The translations under genes were made by a program, and so were the position numbers. Of a stretch of DNA of 64,000 nucleotides, positions 8,231-16,456 are shown piece by piece. The DNA is taken from the NCBI RefSeq assembly GCF_004124325.1, contig NZ_QBDT01000001.1, positions 2,542,001 to 2,606,000 on the forward strand. The letters are read 5' to 3'. Every line of letters starts with the position of its first letter. Within the stretch, counting starts at the first letter, position 1. Under the pieces are notes generated by a model, which saw nothing but the letters and a program-made list of their open reading frames with translations, was not told the DNA's origin and ran no database searches. Source of the DNA: Streptomyces sp. L2. GTDB taxonomy: Bacteria > Actinomycetota > Actinomycetes > Streptomycetales > Streptomycetaceae.

Positions 8231-10959
8231 CGGCGCCGGCCGGGACGCCGCTCGCCGGGCGGGACGCGGAGCCGTACGGGCTGCCCGAGTTCGCCGCGGG
8301 GGCGGGCTTCGACCTGGACGCCGTCCCGTACACCGGGCGGGTGCTGCTGGAGTCGCTGCTGCGTGCGGGTGACCCCGCCGCGGCGGCCGGGCTCGGCAAG
8401 CGGCTCGCGGCGGGCGAGGAACCGGGCCTGGAGATGCCGTTCGTGCCCGCGCGGATCCTGGTCCAGGACTACACCGGCATCCCGCTGCTGGTGGACCTCG
8501 CCGCGCTGCGCGACCGGGTGGACCGGCCCGGCCTCGTGCATCCGGCGCTGCCCGTCGACGTGGTCGTCGACCACTCCGTGCAGACCGACTTCGCGGGGCG
8601 GGCGGACGCGCTGGCCCGCAACGAGGCGCTGGAACTGGAGCGCAACCGCGAGCGGTACGCGTTCCTGAAGTGGGCCGAGGGGGCGTTCGACGGGCTGCGG
8701 GTGGTTCCGCCGGGCAGCGGCATCGTCCACCAGGTCAACCTGGAGCAGCTGGCGACCGTGGTCGCGCAGGGCCCGGACGGTGTGCTCTTCCCGGACACCG
8801 TGATCGGCACCGACAGCCACACCACCATGGTCAACGGGCTCGGGGTCCTCGGCTGGGGGGTCGGCGGGCTGGAGGCGGAGGCCCTGCTGCTGGGGCTGGC
8901 CCGGCCGGTCCGCGTGCCGGCCGTGGTGGGTGTGCGCCTGACCGGCGCCCCGCGTCCGGGCACCTCGCCGTCCGACATCGTCCTCGCGCTGACCGAGCGG
9001 CTGCGCCGGGAGGGCGTACGCGGGCTGATGCTGGAGTTCACCGGCCCGGCGACGGGCGCCCTGTCGGCCCCGGACCGCTGCACGATCGCCAACATGGCGC
9101 CCGAGTACGGTGCCATGACCGCCTTCTTCCCGGTGGACGCCGAGACCCTCGACTACCTGCGGCGCACCGGCCGTACGGAGGCGCAGGCGGCCCGCGTGGC
9201 CGCGTACTGCCACCGGCAGCGCCTGCTCCGCGAGGACGGTGCCCCGGAACCCCGGTTCGGCCGCGTCATCGAGTTCGACCTGACCGAGGTGGGCCCCAAC
9301 CTGGCCGGCCCCAGCCGCCCCGACCAGCGCATTTCACTCACCGACCTCCCCGCGTCCTTCGCGGCGCTGCGCCCGGCCGGGGCCCGGGACCAGGGCGAGG
9401 CGAGTTCCGGAGCCGACGACGCGTCCGGGGCCGGGACCACGGCCGAGGCCGACGCCGGTGCCCCGGCTCGAACCAGCACCGGCGACAAGGCCGAACCCGG
9501 TGCCGCGGCCGGCGAGGCTCCAGCCGCCCCCCGGCCGGCCGGGCCCGCCGCCCGGGCCGGGGTCCCGGGCCGCGTTCGGGACGGGGATCTCGTCATCGCG
9601 TCCATCACCTCCTGCACCAGCACCTCCAACCCGAGGGCGATGCTGGCGGCCGGGGTGCTGGCGCGGCGGGCCGTCGAGCGGGGTCTGACCGTTCCCGGGC
9701 ATGTGAAGACGAGTCTGGCGCCCGGGTCCCGGGCCGTCACCCGGTATCTGCGCGAGGCGGGGCTGCTCGCGGACCTGGAGAAGCTGGGCTTCCATGTCAC
9801 CGGGTACGGCTGCATGACCTGCAACGGCGGCAGCGGCCAGCTGAACGAGGGCGTCGGGGAGGCCGTGGACGAGGGCGGCCTGACGGTGGCGGCGGTGCTC
9901 AGCGGCAACCGCAACTTCGAGGGCCGGGTGCACGCCCAGGTCCGCGCCGGTTACCTGGCCTCGCCGGCCCTGGTCGTCGCGCTGGCCCTCGTCGGGCACG
10001 TCCGCGCCGACCTGGACCGCGAACCGCTGGGCACTGACCCGGGCGGCGAGCCGGTGATGCTGCGCGACCTGTGGCCGGACGACGGGGAACTGCGGCGGCT
10101 GGAGGCGGAGTTCGTCACCCCCGGCGTCTTCGCCGAGGACCCGGCGGCCCGGGCCGCATGGGACGCCGTACCGGCGTCGCGCGCGGAGGTGTTCGCCTGG
10201 GACCCGGACTCCACCTACATCCGGCCCCCGGCGTACACCGACGCCGCCCCCCGCACCGGTTCGCTGACCGGCGCGCGGGCGCTGCTCGCGCTCGGCGACG
10301 ACGTCAGCACCGACCACATCTCCCCCGTCGGCGCGATCGCCCCGGACTCCCCGGCCGGGCGCTACCTGGCCGAACGCGGTGTGCGGCGGCGGGACTTCAA
10401 CTCCTACGGCTCGCGGCGCGGCAACCACGAGGTGATGGCCCGCGGCGCCTTCGGCAACCCCCGGCTGCGCAACCGGCTGGTGGGCACGGGCGACAGCGGC
10501 GGCACGACGCTGCACCTGCCGAGCGGCGATCGGCTGCCGGTGTACGAGGCGGCCTGCCGGTACGCCGCCGAGGACACCCCGCTGATCGTGCTGGCGGGCC
10601 GCTCCTACGGCATGGGCTCCTCCCGGGACTGGGCGGCCAAGGGCCCCTGGCTGCTGGGGGTGCGGGCGGTCCTCGCCGAGAGCTTCGAGCGCATCCACCG
10701 CGCCAACCTGTGCGCCATGGGCATTCTGCCGCTGCTGCTGCCCGAGGGCCGCGGCTGGGCGGATCTGGGGCTGACCGGGCACGAGGAGTTCCGGCTGGCG
10801 CTGGAAGACGTCCGGGAGACCGGCACGGCGGAGGTCACCGCGGGCACCGCCTCCTTCACCGCGCGCGTCGACGTGCACGCCGGAGAGTGGGACGTGCTAC
10901 GCGCGGGCGGCACCCTGCCCCACCTGCTGCACCGGCTGCGGACCGAGGAGGCGCGGTGA
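8227..10959 (+). CDS. Aconitase-family hydratase/isomerase
   Basis: A 910-residue aconitase A-type protein, near the family's usual 890-910. The iron-sulfur ligands are present in ITSCTSTSNPR and YGCMTCNGGSG, and the swivel-domain SYGMGSSRDWAAKG carries the substrate-binding Arg and Ser. Residues around 385-450 hold a low-complexity Ala/Gly/Glu insert. It directly follows, and overlaps by ATGA, the ACP-citrate synthase gene, so it should isomerise that enzyme's citrate-like product, as dedicated aconitases do in 2-oxoacid chain-extension routes (for example phosphinothricin). A separate housekeeping aconitase is expected elsewhere in the genome. The final codons include GAGGAG, the ribosome site of the next gene, and form the start of a 57-bp repeat array. 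Confidence 0.92.
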   Translation: MTAPAGTPLAGRDAEPYGLPEFAAGAGFDLDAVPYTGRVLLESLLRAGDPAAAAGLGKRLAAGEEPGLEMPFVPARILVQDYTGIPLLVDLAALRDRVDRPGLVHPALPVDVVVDHSVQTDFAGRADALARNEALELERNRERYAFLKWAEGAFDGLRVVPPGSGIVHQVNLEQLATVVAQGPDGVLFPDTVIGTDSHTTMVNGLGVLGWGVGGLEAEALLLGLARPVRVPAVVGVRLTGAPRPGTSPSDIVLALTERLRREGVRGLMLEFTGPATGALSAPDRCTIANMAPEYGAMTAFFPVDAETLDYLRRTGRTEAQAARVAAYCHRQRLLREDGAPEPRFGRVIEFDLTEVGPNLAGPSRPDQRISLTDLPASFAALRPAGARDQGEASSGADDASGAGTTAEADAGAPARTSTGDKAEPGAAAGEAPAAPRPAGPAARAGVPGRVRDGDLVIASITSCTSTSNPRAMLAAGVLARRAVERGLTVPGHVKTSLAPGSRAVTRYLREAGLLADLEKLGFHVTGYGCMTCNGGSGQLNEGVGEAVDEGGLTVAAVLSGNRNFEGRVHAQVRAGYLASPALVVALALVGHVRADLDREPLGTDPGGEPVMLRDLWPDDGELRRLEAEFVTPGVFAEDPAARAAWDAVPASRAEVFAWDPDSTYIRPPAYTDAAPRTGSLTGARALLALGDDVSTDHISPVGAIAPDSPAGRYLAERGVRRRDFNSYGSRRGNHEVMARGAFGNPRLRNRLVGTGDSGGTTLHLPSGDRLPVYEAACRYAAEDTPLIVLAGRSYGMGSSRDWAAKGPWLLGVRAVLAESFERIHRANLCAMGILPLLLPEGRGWADLGLTGHEEFRLALEDVRETGTAEVTAGTASFTARVDVHAGEWDVLRAGGTLPHLLHRLRTEEAR

Positions 10960-11131
10960 ACCACACGGACATGCACCCACCCGCCCCACCGGCCGCGGAC
11001 CGAGGAGGCGCGGTGAACCACACGGACATGCGCCCACCCGCCCCACCGGCTGCGGACCGAGGAGGCGCGGTGAGCCGCACGGACATGCACCCACCCGCCC
11101 CACCGGCCGCGGACCGAGGAGGCGCGGTGAG
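10939..11131. repeat. 57-bp tandem repeats, each with a ribosome site and in-frame GTG
   Basis: Three units (10939, 10996, 11053) and a fourth partial one (from 11110) begin CGGACCGAGGAGGCGCGGTG. Each unit carries GAGGAGG followed by GTG in the frame of the downstream protein (GTGs at 10956, 11013, 11070, 11127). The first unit includes the end of acn and its stop (GTGA overlap). The array encodes a 19-residue repeat (HTDMHPPAPPAADRGGA core) if translation begins at the first GTG. Confidence 0.95.
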
Positions 11132-12554
11132 CGGCGCGGGGCTGCCGGTCGGCCGCGGCGGACCGGGCCGGGCGGCCGGGCGGCTGCTGGACGAGCTGGG
11201 GCTGCGCTCCGCCGTCGGGGCGGACGCGCTCGCGGCCGGCGAGAAGACGTTCAGCCCGGTCCACCTCGGCACCCAGGACGTGCCGGTCGGCGCGCTGCTG
11301 GACGCGCTGCACCGCGATCCCGACCTGCTGCCGCCGCGCACCGGGCACCTCGGCAACTGGGAGGACATCGCGCTCGGCCGGTCGGGCCCGATGGACTTCA
11401 ACACCGCGATCTGCGGCGGCGGTCACGGCTATCCGCTGATCTACGGCTTCACCCGCACCGAGGCCGCCACGGAGGGCGGCGACGAGGGGTACCGGCCCGG
11501 CTCGCTGATCGAGCAGGGCAAGCGGGACACCCTCGACCTGTACACCTGGGACGGGCGGGCCTTCGTACGGCGCGACCGCGACCGCCCGCTGTTCTGCCCG
11601 CTGACCCAGGCCGGGGTCGACGGCGGCCTGGTGCCGCTCGTCGACCTGCACTGGCGCCGGATGGGCACCATCCCCGGCTACCGCTTCCGGCAGTGGGCCA
11701 CCGTCCTGGTCGAACACGGCCCGCTGGTCACGGACATGCTCACGCTGCTCATCGAGCAGGCCGACGCCACGGCGAAGCAGGGCACCCGCCTGGCGGAGCT
11801 GATCAGCCAGGCGGTCCGGCTGGACGGCGACGTGGCCCGCTGCGACCTGGCGGCGGACGGCCCGGGATACGTGCTGGACGGGTACCGCTACCCGTCCGCC
11901 CGCGCGCTCGCCGAGGCCGCGATGGTGCTGGTGCGGGCCCTGACCGACCCGGCGGCCTTCTTCGAGCAGCTGCCCGGCCTGCCGCCGGTGCTGCCGGTGA
12001 TGTCGCTGCAGCTGACCAACGTGCTGTTCGGCCTGCTGGACACCCACCACCCGGACCGCCCGGCCGGCGCCCCGGAGTCGTCCTTCATCACGCATGTGCA
12101 CTGGGGGGCGCGGGCCATGGCCGGCTGTCCGCCCCGGCGCGGCGGCTATCTGACGCGCCGGTCCACGGTCCGCTCGCTGCGGGCGATCACCACCCCGCTG
12201 GTGCGCCGTTTCGAGCAGGCCGCTCCGGTGGCGTTCGTGCTGCTGCCCGCGCAGGTCTTCATGCTCTGCCCGCCCAGCACCTCCCCGGCCGACGCCGACC
12301 TGCTCGCGGACCTGTTCCGCACGGTGCGCGCGGCCCGGCCCGACGCCGCCCACGCGACCGCGCTCGGCTGGCTCGGTGAGCACGGGGAGCGGCTCTCGCC
12401 GTACCTGCGCGGCCGGTTCAGGCCGGGCACCGGTGTCCCCTCGGACGGGGTGCCGCGCGAGCCGGCCGTGCCGGTGGAGCCGGAGGGCTTCCGGGAGCTG
12501 ACGTTCCGGCAGGCCAGCGCCCTGGTCGGGGCCTTCGAGGAGGTGCTGGGATGA
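10956..12554 (+). CDS. Unknown 532-residue biosynthetic protein with repeat-encoded N-terminus
   Basis: I do not recognise the family. Translation could begin at GTG 10956 (overlapping the acn stop), or at the copies at 11013, 11070 or 11127, each with GAGGAGG upstream; the shortest form is 475 residues. The N-terminal repeats are Pro/Ala-rich and probably dispensable. The body is globular, with a conspicuous CGGGHGYPLIYGF segment (around residue 153), GNWEDIALG before it, and HVHWGARAMAGCPP further on. No nucleotide-binding loop, membrane segment or signal peptide is seen. The gene is tightly coupled to acn upstream and to the epimerase-like gene downstream (ATGA), so it very likely acts on the same intermediate. 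Confidence 0.8.
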   Translation: MNHTDMHPPAPPAADRGGAVNHTDMRPPAPPAADRGGAVSRTDMHPPAPPAADRGGAVSGAGLPVGRGGPGRAAGRLLDELGLRSAVGADALAAGEKTFSPVHLGTQDVPVGALLDALHRDPDLLPPRTGHLGNWEDIALGRSGPMDFNTAICGGGHGYPLIYGFTRTEAATEGGDEGYRPGSLIEQGKRDTLDLYTWDGRAFVRRDRDRPLFCPLTQAGVDGGLVPLVDLHWRRMGTIPGYRFRQWATVLVEHGPLVTDMLTLLIEQADATAKQGTRLAELISQAVRLDGDVARCDLAADGPGYVLDGYRYPSARALAEAAMVLVRALTDPAAFFEQLPGLPPVLPVMSLQLTNVLFGLLDTHHPDRPAGAPESSFITHVHWGARAMAGCPPRRGGYLTRRSTVRSLRAITTPLVRRFEQAAPVAFVLLPAQVFMLCPPSTSPADADLLADLFRTVRAARPDAAHATALGWLGEHGERLSPYLRGRFRPGTGVPSDGVPREPAVPVEPEGFRELTFRQASALVGAFEEVLG

Positions 12555-13558
12555 GATTCGCGCACCGCGCGGTGACCATCGCGCTCAAGGAGCCGTTCGC
12601 CAGCAACACGGGTGTGACCACGGAGGTACGGCAGTCCGTCGTCGAGCTGGACTGGGAGGGGCTGCGCGGGTACGGCACCGCGCGCGGCGCCGATCCGGCA
12701 GAGGTCGGCGCGTGCGCCCCGCTGCTCGCGGACGTCTCCTCGCCGTACGAGCTGCGGCGGGTCATGGACCGACTGGCCGGGGCCGGGATCGGGCCGGCCG
12801 CCCGGTGCGCGGTGGATCTGGCGCTGCACGACCTGCTCGGCAAGGCGTGCGGGCAGCCCCTGCACCGGCTGTGGGGCCTGGCCGGGCTGCCGGTGCCGCC
12901 GACGGCCCTGTCGATCGGCGCCTGCCCGGACGGCGAACTGCGCTCCCGGGCCCGGGAGCTGGCCGGCTGGCCGGTGCTGAAGCTGAAGCTCACCCCGGAG
13001 GACGACGGCAGCCGCGCCGGGGTGCTCGCCTCGGTGTACGGCGGCCGTATCCGGGTCGACGGGAACGGCTCGTGGAGCCCGGACCGGGCACTGGAGGTGG
13101 CCCGCACCCTGCACCGCCACGGCGTGGAGATCCTGGAGCAGCCGGTCCCGCCCGGCGACCCGGACGCGCTGCGCTATGTGCACGAGCGGTCCCCGATACC
13201 GGTGTACGCCGACGAGGACTGCGCCGGGCCCGAGGACATCGGGCGGCTGCGCGGCCGGGTGGGCGGGGTCAACGTCAAGCTGGTCAAGTGCGGCGGCCTC
13301 CGCGCGGCCCGCGAGACGGTGACGCTGGCCCGGCGCGCCGGGCTGCGGGTGATGCTCGGCTGCAAGCTGGAGAGCGCCCTCGGGGTGAGCGCCATGACCC
13401 AGCTGGCGCCGCTCGCCGACGAACTGGACCTGGACGGCCATCTCGGTCTGGTCGGCGACCCGTTCGCAGGCCCGGCCGTCGAACGTGGTGAGATCGGCCT
13501 GCCGACGGCCCCCGGCCTCGGCGCGATCACTACCGGCACCGACTACGGAGACAACTGA
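12551..13558 (+). CDS. Enolase-superfamily enzyme, dipeptide epimerase-like
   Basis: A 335-residue member of the mandelate racemase / muconate-lactonizing subgroup, closest in layout to L-Ala-D/L-Glu (dipeptide) epimerases. Visible elements are the KxK base (LKLKL, around residue 142), metal ligands in RVDGNGSW, ILEQPV and YADED, the second base Lys in NVKLVKCGG, and the C-terminal LDGHLGL. Such enzymes abstract the proton alpha to a carboxylate and epimerise or eliminate. In a cluster with four ATP-grasp ligases, a dipeptide substrate is plausible, but action on the citrate-like acid is equally possible. It overlaps the preceding gene by ATGA and is followed immediately by the dehydrogenase gene. 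Confidence 0.85.
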   Translation: MRFAHRAVTIALKEPFASNTGVTTEVRQSVVELDWEGLRGYGTARGADPAEVGACAPLLADVSSPYELRRVMDRLAGAGIGPAARCAVDLALHDLLGKACGQPLHRLWGLAGLPVPPTALSIGACPDGELRSRARELAGWPVLKLKLTPEDDGSRAGVLASVYGGRIRVDGNGSWSPDRALEVARTLHRHGVEILEQPVPPGDPDALRYVHERSPIPVYADEDCAGPEDIGRLRGRVGGVNVKLVKCGGLRAARETVTLARRAGLRVMLGCKLESALGVSAMTQLAPLADELDLDGHLGLVGDPFAGPAVERGEIGLPTAPGLGAITTGTDYGDN

Positions 13559-13559
13559 C

Positions 13560-14519
13560 ATGCGACTGCGCTGTGCCGTCCTCGACGACTTCCAGGACGC
13601 GGCCCTCGGCTCGGCCGACTGGAGCCCCGTCGAGGACCGGGTCGAGGTCGTCATCTTCCGCGACCACCTCACCGACGAGGACGAACTCGCCGCCCGCCTC
13701 GCCGGCTTCGACATCGTCGTCACCCTGCGCGAGCGGGTCCGGTTCCCGGCCGCGCTGCTGGACCGGCTGCCCCGGCTCCGGCTGCTCGTCGCCTCGGGCA
13801 TGCGCAACTCGGTGATCGACTACGCGGCCGCCGAGCGGAACGGGGTCACGGTGTGCGGCACCGCCAGCTCCTCCACCCCGCCGGTGGAGCTGACCTGGGC
13901 GCTGCTGCTCGGCCTGGCCCGCGACCTGGTCGCCGAGAACACCGCGCTGCGCACCGGCGGCCCCTGGCAGTCCTCGGTCGGCGCCGATCTGCACGGCCGC
14001 CGGCTGGGCCTGCTGGGCCTGGGCAAGATCGGCGCCCGGGTCGCCCAGGTCGGCCTGGCCTTCGGCATGCGGGTCAGCGCCTGGAGCCAGAACCTGACGA
14101 AGGAGCGCGCCGACGAGGTGGGGGTGGAACTCGCCGCGTCGAAGGAGGAGTTGCTGCGGACCAGCGACTTCGTCTCCATCCACCTCAAGCTCGGCGACCG
14201 CACGCGGGGCCTGGTCGGTGCCGCCGAACTCGCCCTGTTCAAGCCCTCCGCCTACCTGGTCAACACCTCGCGCGCGGCCATCGTCGACCAGGACGCGCTG
14301 CTCGCCGCGCTGCACGGGGGCCGGATCGCGGGCGCGGGCCTCGACGTGTTCGACGTCGAGCCGCTGCCGGCGGACCACCCCGTGCGCACCGCACCCCGGC
14401 TCCTCGCCACCCCGCACCTCGGCTACGTCTCGCAGAGCAACTACGCGACGTACTACAGCCACGCCGTCGAGGACATCCAGGCGTTCCTCGCGGGCGAGCC
14501 GGTCCGCCGGCTCGGCTGA
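13560..14519 (+). CDS. D-2-hydroxyacid dehydrogenase
   Basis: A 319-residue NAD(P)-dependent 2-hydroxyacid dehydrogenase. It has the Rossmann motif GLGKIG (around residue 147), catalytic Arg in NTSRAAIVDQDAL, Glu in DVFDVEPLP and His in ATPHLGYVS. At the end of the second Rossmann strand the sequence reads AWSQNL rather than an acidic residue, so NADP use is possible. Family members interconvert 2-oxo and D-2-hydroxy acids. The ATG at 13560 lies 1 bp after the stop of the epimerase-like gene. It probably oxidises or reduces the isomerised citrate-like intermediate. A hairpin follows before the next gene. Confidence 0.9.
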   Translation: MRLRCAVLDDFQDAALGSADWSPVEDRVEVVIFRDHLTDEDELAARLAGFDIVVTLRERVRFPAALLDRLPRLRLLVASGMRNSVIDYAAAERNGVTVCGTASSSTPPVELTWALLLGLARDLVAENTALRTGGPWQSSVGADLHGRRLGLLGLGKIGARVAQVGLAFGMRVSAWSQNLTKERADEVGVELAASKEELLRTSDFVSIHLKLGDRTRGLVGAAELALFKPSAYLVNTSRAAIVDQDALLAALHGGRIAGAGLDVFDVEPLPADHPVRTAPRLLATPHLGYVSQSNYATYYSHAVEDIQAFLAGEPVRRLG

Positions 14520-14530
14520 CCGGACGCCGC

Positions 14531-14560
14531 GCACGGCCGGCCCCCGCCGGCCGGCCGTGC
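14531..14560 (+). terminator. GC-rich hairpin between dehydrogenase and monooxygenase genes
   Basis: Inverted repeat GCACGGCCGGC (14531-14541) and GCCGGCCGTGC (14550-14560), 11-bp perfect stem with an 8-nt loop, no T-run. It may end or attenuate transcription in the 85-bp gap within the operon. Confidence 0.6.
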
Positions 14561-14604
14561 CCGGGGGCCCCTCGTAGTCCGTACCCTGCACCTTGGAGAT
14601 CCAC

Positions 14605-15957
14605 GTGAGCGCGCAACGCCGCATGATGAAGCTCGGCGCCTTCCTGCCCGCGCCGGGGCACCACGTCGCCGCCTGGCGCCATCCGGACGCCCGGCCCGAC
14701 GGCGGACTCGACTTCGACTACTACCGCGGCCTGGTGCGGACCGCCGAGCGCGGCCTGTTCGACATGGTGTTCCTCTCCGACGGGGCGGGCGTGCGCACCA
14801 AGTACCGGGACGCCGACGAGCTGAGCCGGCAGGGCCGGATGGTGCACTTCGAGCCGCTGACGCTGCTGTCGGCGCTCGCCGTGCACACCACGCACATCGG
14901 CCTGACGGCCACCGCCTCCACCACCTACAACGAGCCCTTCAACGTGGCCCGCGCGTTCGCGTCCCTGGACCACCTGAGCGGGGGCCGCTCGGGCTGGAAC
15001 GTGGTCACCTCGGCGACCGACGCCGAGGCCCGCAACTTCAACCTGGACAAGCAGCCCGAGCACGCCGCCCGCTACCACCGGGCCCGCGAGTTCATGGAGG
15101 TCGTCACCGGGCTGTGGGACAGCTGGGAGGACGACGCCTTCCTCTACGACAAGGAGTCGGGGCGTTTCTTCGACCCGGAGAAGCTGCACATCCTCGGCCA
15201 CGAGGGGGAGCACTTCAAGGTCCGCGGCCCCCTCAACGTGGCCCGGCCCCCGCAGGGCCATCCGGTGATCGTGCAGGCCGGGTCGTCCCCGGACGGGCAG
15301 GACTTCGCCGCCCGCTGGGCCGAGGTCGTCTTCACGGTGCAGCAGACCCTGGACGGGGCGCAGACCTACTACCGCGGGCTGAAGAAGCAGGTGGCCGACC
15401 ACGGCCGGGACCCGGACGAGGTGAAGATCCTGCCCGGCGCGTTCATCGTCGTCGGCCGCACCCAGGCGGAGGCCGAGGACAAGTACGCCACGCTGCAGGA
15501 GCTGGTCGACCCGGTCGTCGGGCTCGGCATGCTCTCGTACCAGCTCGGCATGGTCGACATATCCGGCTACGACCTCGACGGGCCGCTGCCCGAACTGCCG
15601 CCCACCGAGGGCTCGACCAGCAAGCAGCAGCTGCTGTACGAGAAGGCCCGCCGGGAGGGGCTGACCATCCGGGAGCTGTACCTGTCCGTGGCCGCCGGGC
15701 GCGGGCACCGCTTCCTGCTGGGCACGCCGGAGACGATCGCGGACGCGCTGGAGGAGTGGTTCACGGCGGAGGCCGCCGACGGCTTCAACATCATGCCGGA
15801 CTACCACCCGGGCGGCCTGGACGCGATCGTCGAGCTGCTGGTGCCGGAGCTGCAGCGGCGCGGGCTGATGCGCACCGCCTACGAGGGCACCACGCTGCGG
15901 GAGAACCTGGGCCTGACCCGACCGGCGTTCCGCACGACGGCGGGGGCCACTCCGTGA
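14605..15957 (+). CDS. NtaA/SnaA-type FMN-dependent monooxygenase (copy 1)
   Basis: A 450-residue luciferase-like (LLM class) flavin monooxygenase of the NtaA/SnaA/DszA group. It shows KLGAFLPAPGHHVAAWRHP at the N-terminus, SGWNVVTSATDAEARNFN and the QAGSSPDGQDFAARWAEVVF core. These enzymes use FMNH2 from a partner reductase to oxidise C-N, C-S or amine groups; SnaA-SnaB oxidises a peptide ring in pristinamycin biosynthesis. The partner is the next gene, overlapping by GTGA. I chose GTG 14605 because GGAG lies six bases before it; TTG 14593 is in frame but has no ribosome site. It is closely related to the second copy at 23233. Confidence 0.92.
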   Translation: MSAQRRMMKLGAFLPAPGHHVAAWRHPDARPDGGLDFDYYRGLVRTAERGLFDMVFLSDGAGVRTKYRDADELSRQGRMVHFEPLTLLSALAVHTTHIGLTATASTTYNEPFNVARAFASLDHLSGGRSGWNVVTSATDAEARNFNLDKQPEHAARYHRAREFMEVVTGLWDSWEDDAFLYDKESGRFFDPEKLHILGHEGEHFKVRGPLNVARPPQGHPVIVQAGSSPDGQDFAARWAEVVFTVQQTLDGAQTYYRGLKKQVADHGRDPDEVKILPGAFIVVGRTQAEAEDKYATLQELVDPVVGLGMLSYQLGMVDISGYDLDGPLPELPPTEGSTSKQQLLYEKARREGLTIRELYLSVAAGRGHRFLLGTPETIADALEEWFTAEAADGFNIMPDYHPGGLDAIVELLVPELQRRGLMRTAYEGTTLRENLGLTRPAFRTTAGATP

Positions 15958-16451
15958 CCGTCGAGGCCACGGCCCTGCGGTCGGTGCTGCGCGCGCACGC
16001 CTCCGGCGTCACCGTGCTCACCGCCCGGGGGCCCGCCGGGCCGGCCGGCGTCACCATCACCTCGTTCACCTCGCTCAGCGCGAGCCCGGCACTGGTGTCC
16101 TTCGCGCTGGCCGAGACCTCCAGCACCTGGGAACTGGTCCAGGACGCGCGGTGGTTCGGGGTGCAGCTGCTGGGCGCCCACCAGGCGGACCTGGCCGAGC
16201 GGTTCGCGACCCGGGGCGCCGACCGGTTCGCCCCGCCCACCGCCTGGCACCACGGCCCGCACGGGGTGCCGCTGCTCGACGACTGCCTGGGCTGGCTCGT
16301 GTGCGCCGCGCGCGAACGGATCAGGGTCGGCGACCACCACCTGGTGGTCGCCGCGGTCGAGCAGGTACGCGAAGGCGGCCCCGGGGACAGCCTCGTGCAC
16401 CTCCACGGGCGGCTGCGGCCGGTCACCTCCACCACCGTGTCAAGGATCTGA
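15954..16451 (+). CDS. Flavin reductase domain protein
   Basis: A 165-residue flavin reductase-like protein (FMN-binding split barrel), typical of the small component of two-component monooxygenases (SnaC, NtaB, HpaC). Visible are the SGVTVLTA start of the barrel, GVTITSFTSLSASPALVSFAL, and the C-terminal GDHHLVVAAVEQV. It should supply reduced FMN to the overlapping NtaA-type enzyme and probably also to the second copy at 23233 and other flavin steps, since no second reductase is present. Confidence 0.9.
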   Translation: MTVEATALRSVLRAHASGVTVLTARGPAGPAGVTITSFTSLSASPALVSFALAETSSTWELVQDARWFGVQLLGAHQADLAERFATRGADRFAPPTAWHHGPHGVPLLDDCLGWLVCAARERIRVGDHHLVVAAVEQVREGGPGDSLVHLHGRLRPVTSTTVSRI

Positions 16452-16456
16452 GAGCC

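Noticed and set aside
8227..10959. Housekeeping aconitase
   Set aside because: Overlaps the ACP-citrate synthase gene and lies within the cluster operon, with a low-complexity insert; a dedicated pathway copy is more likely.
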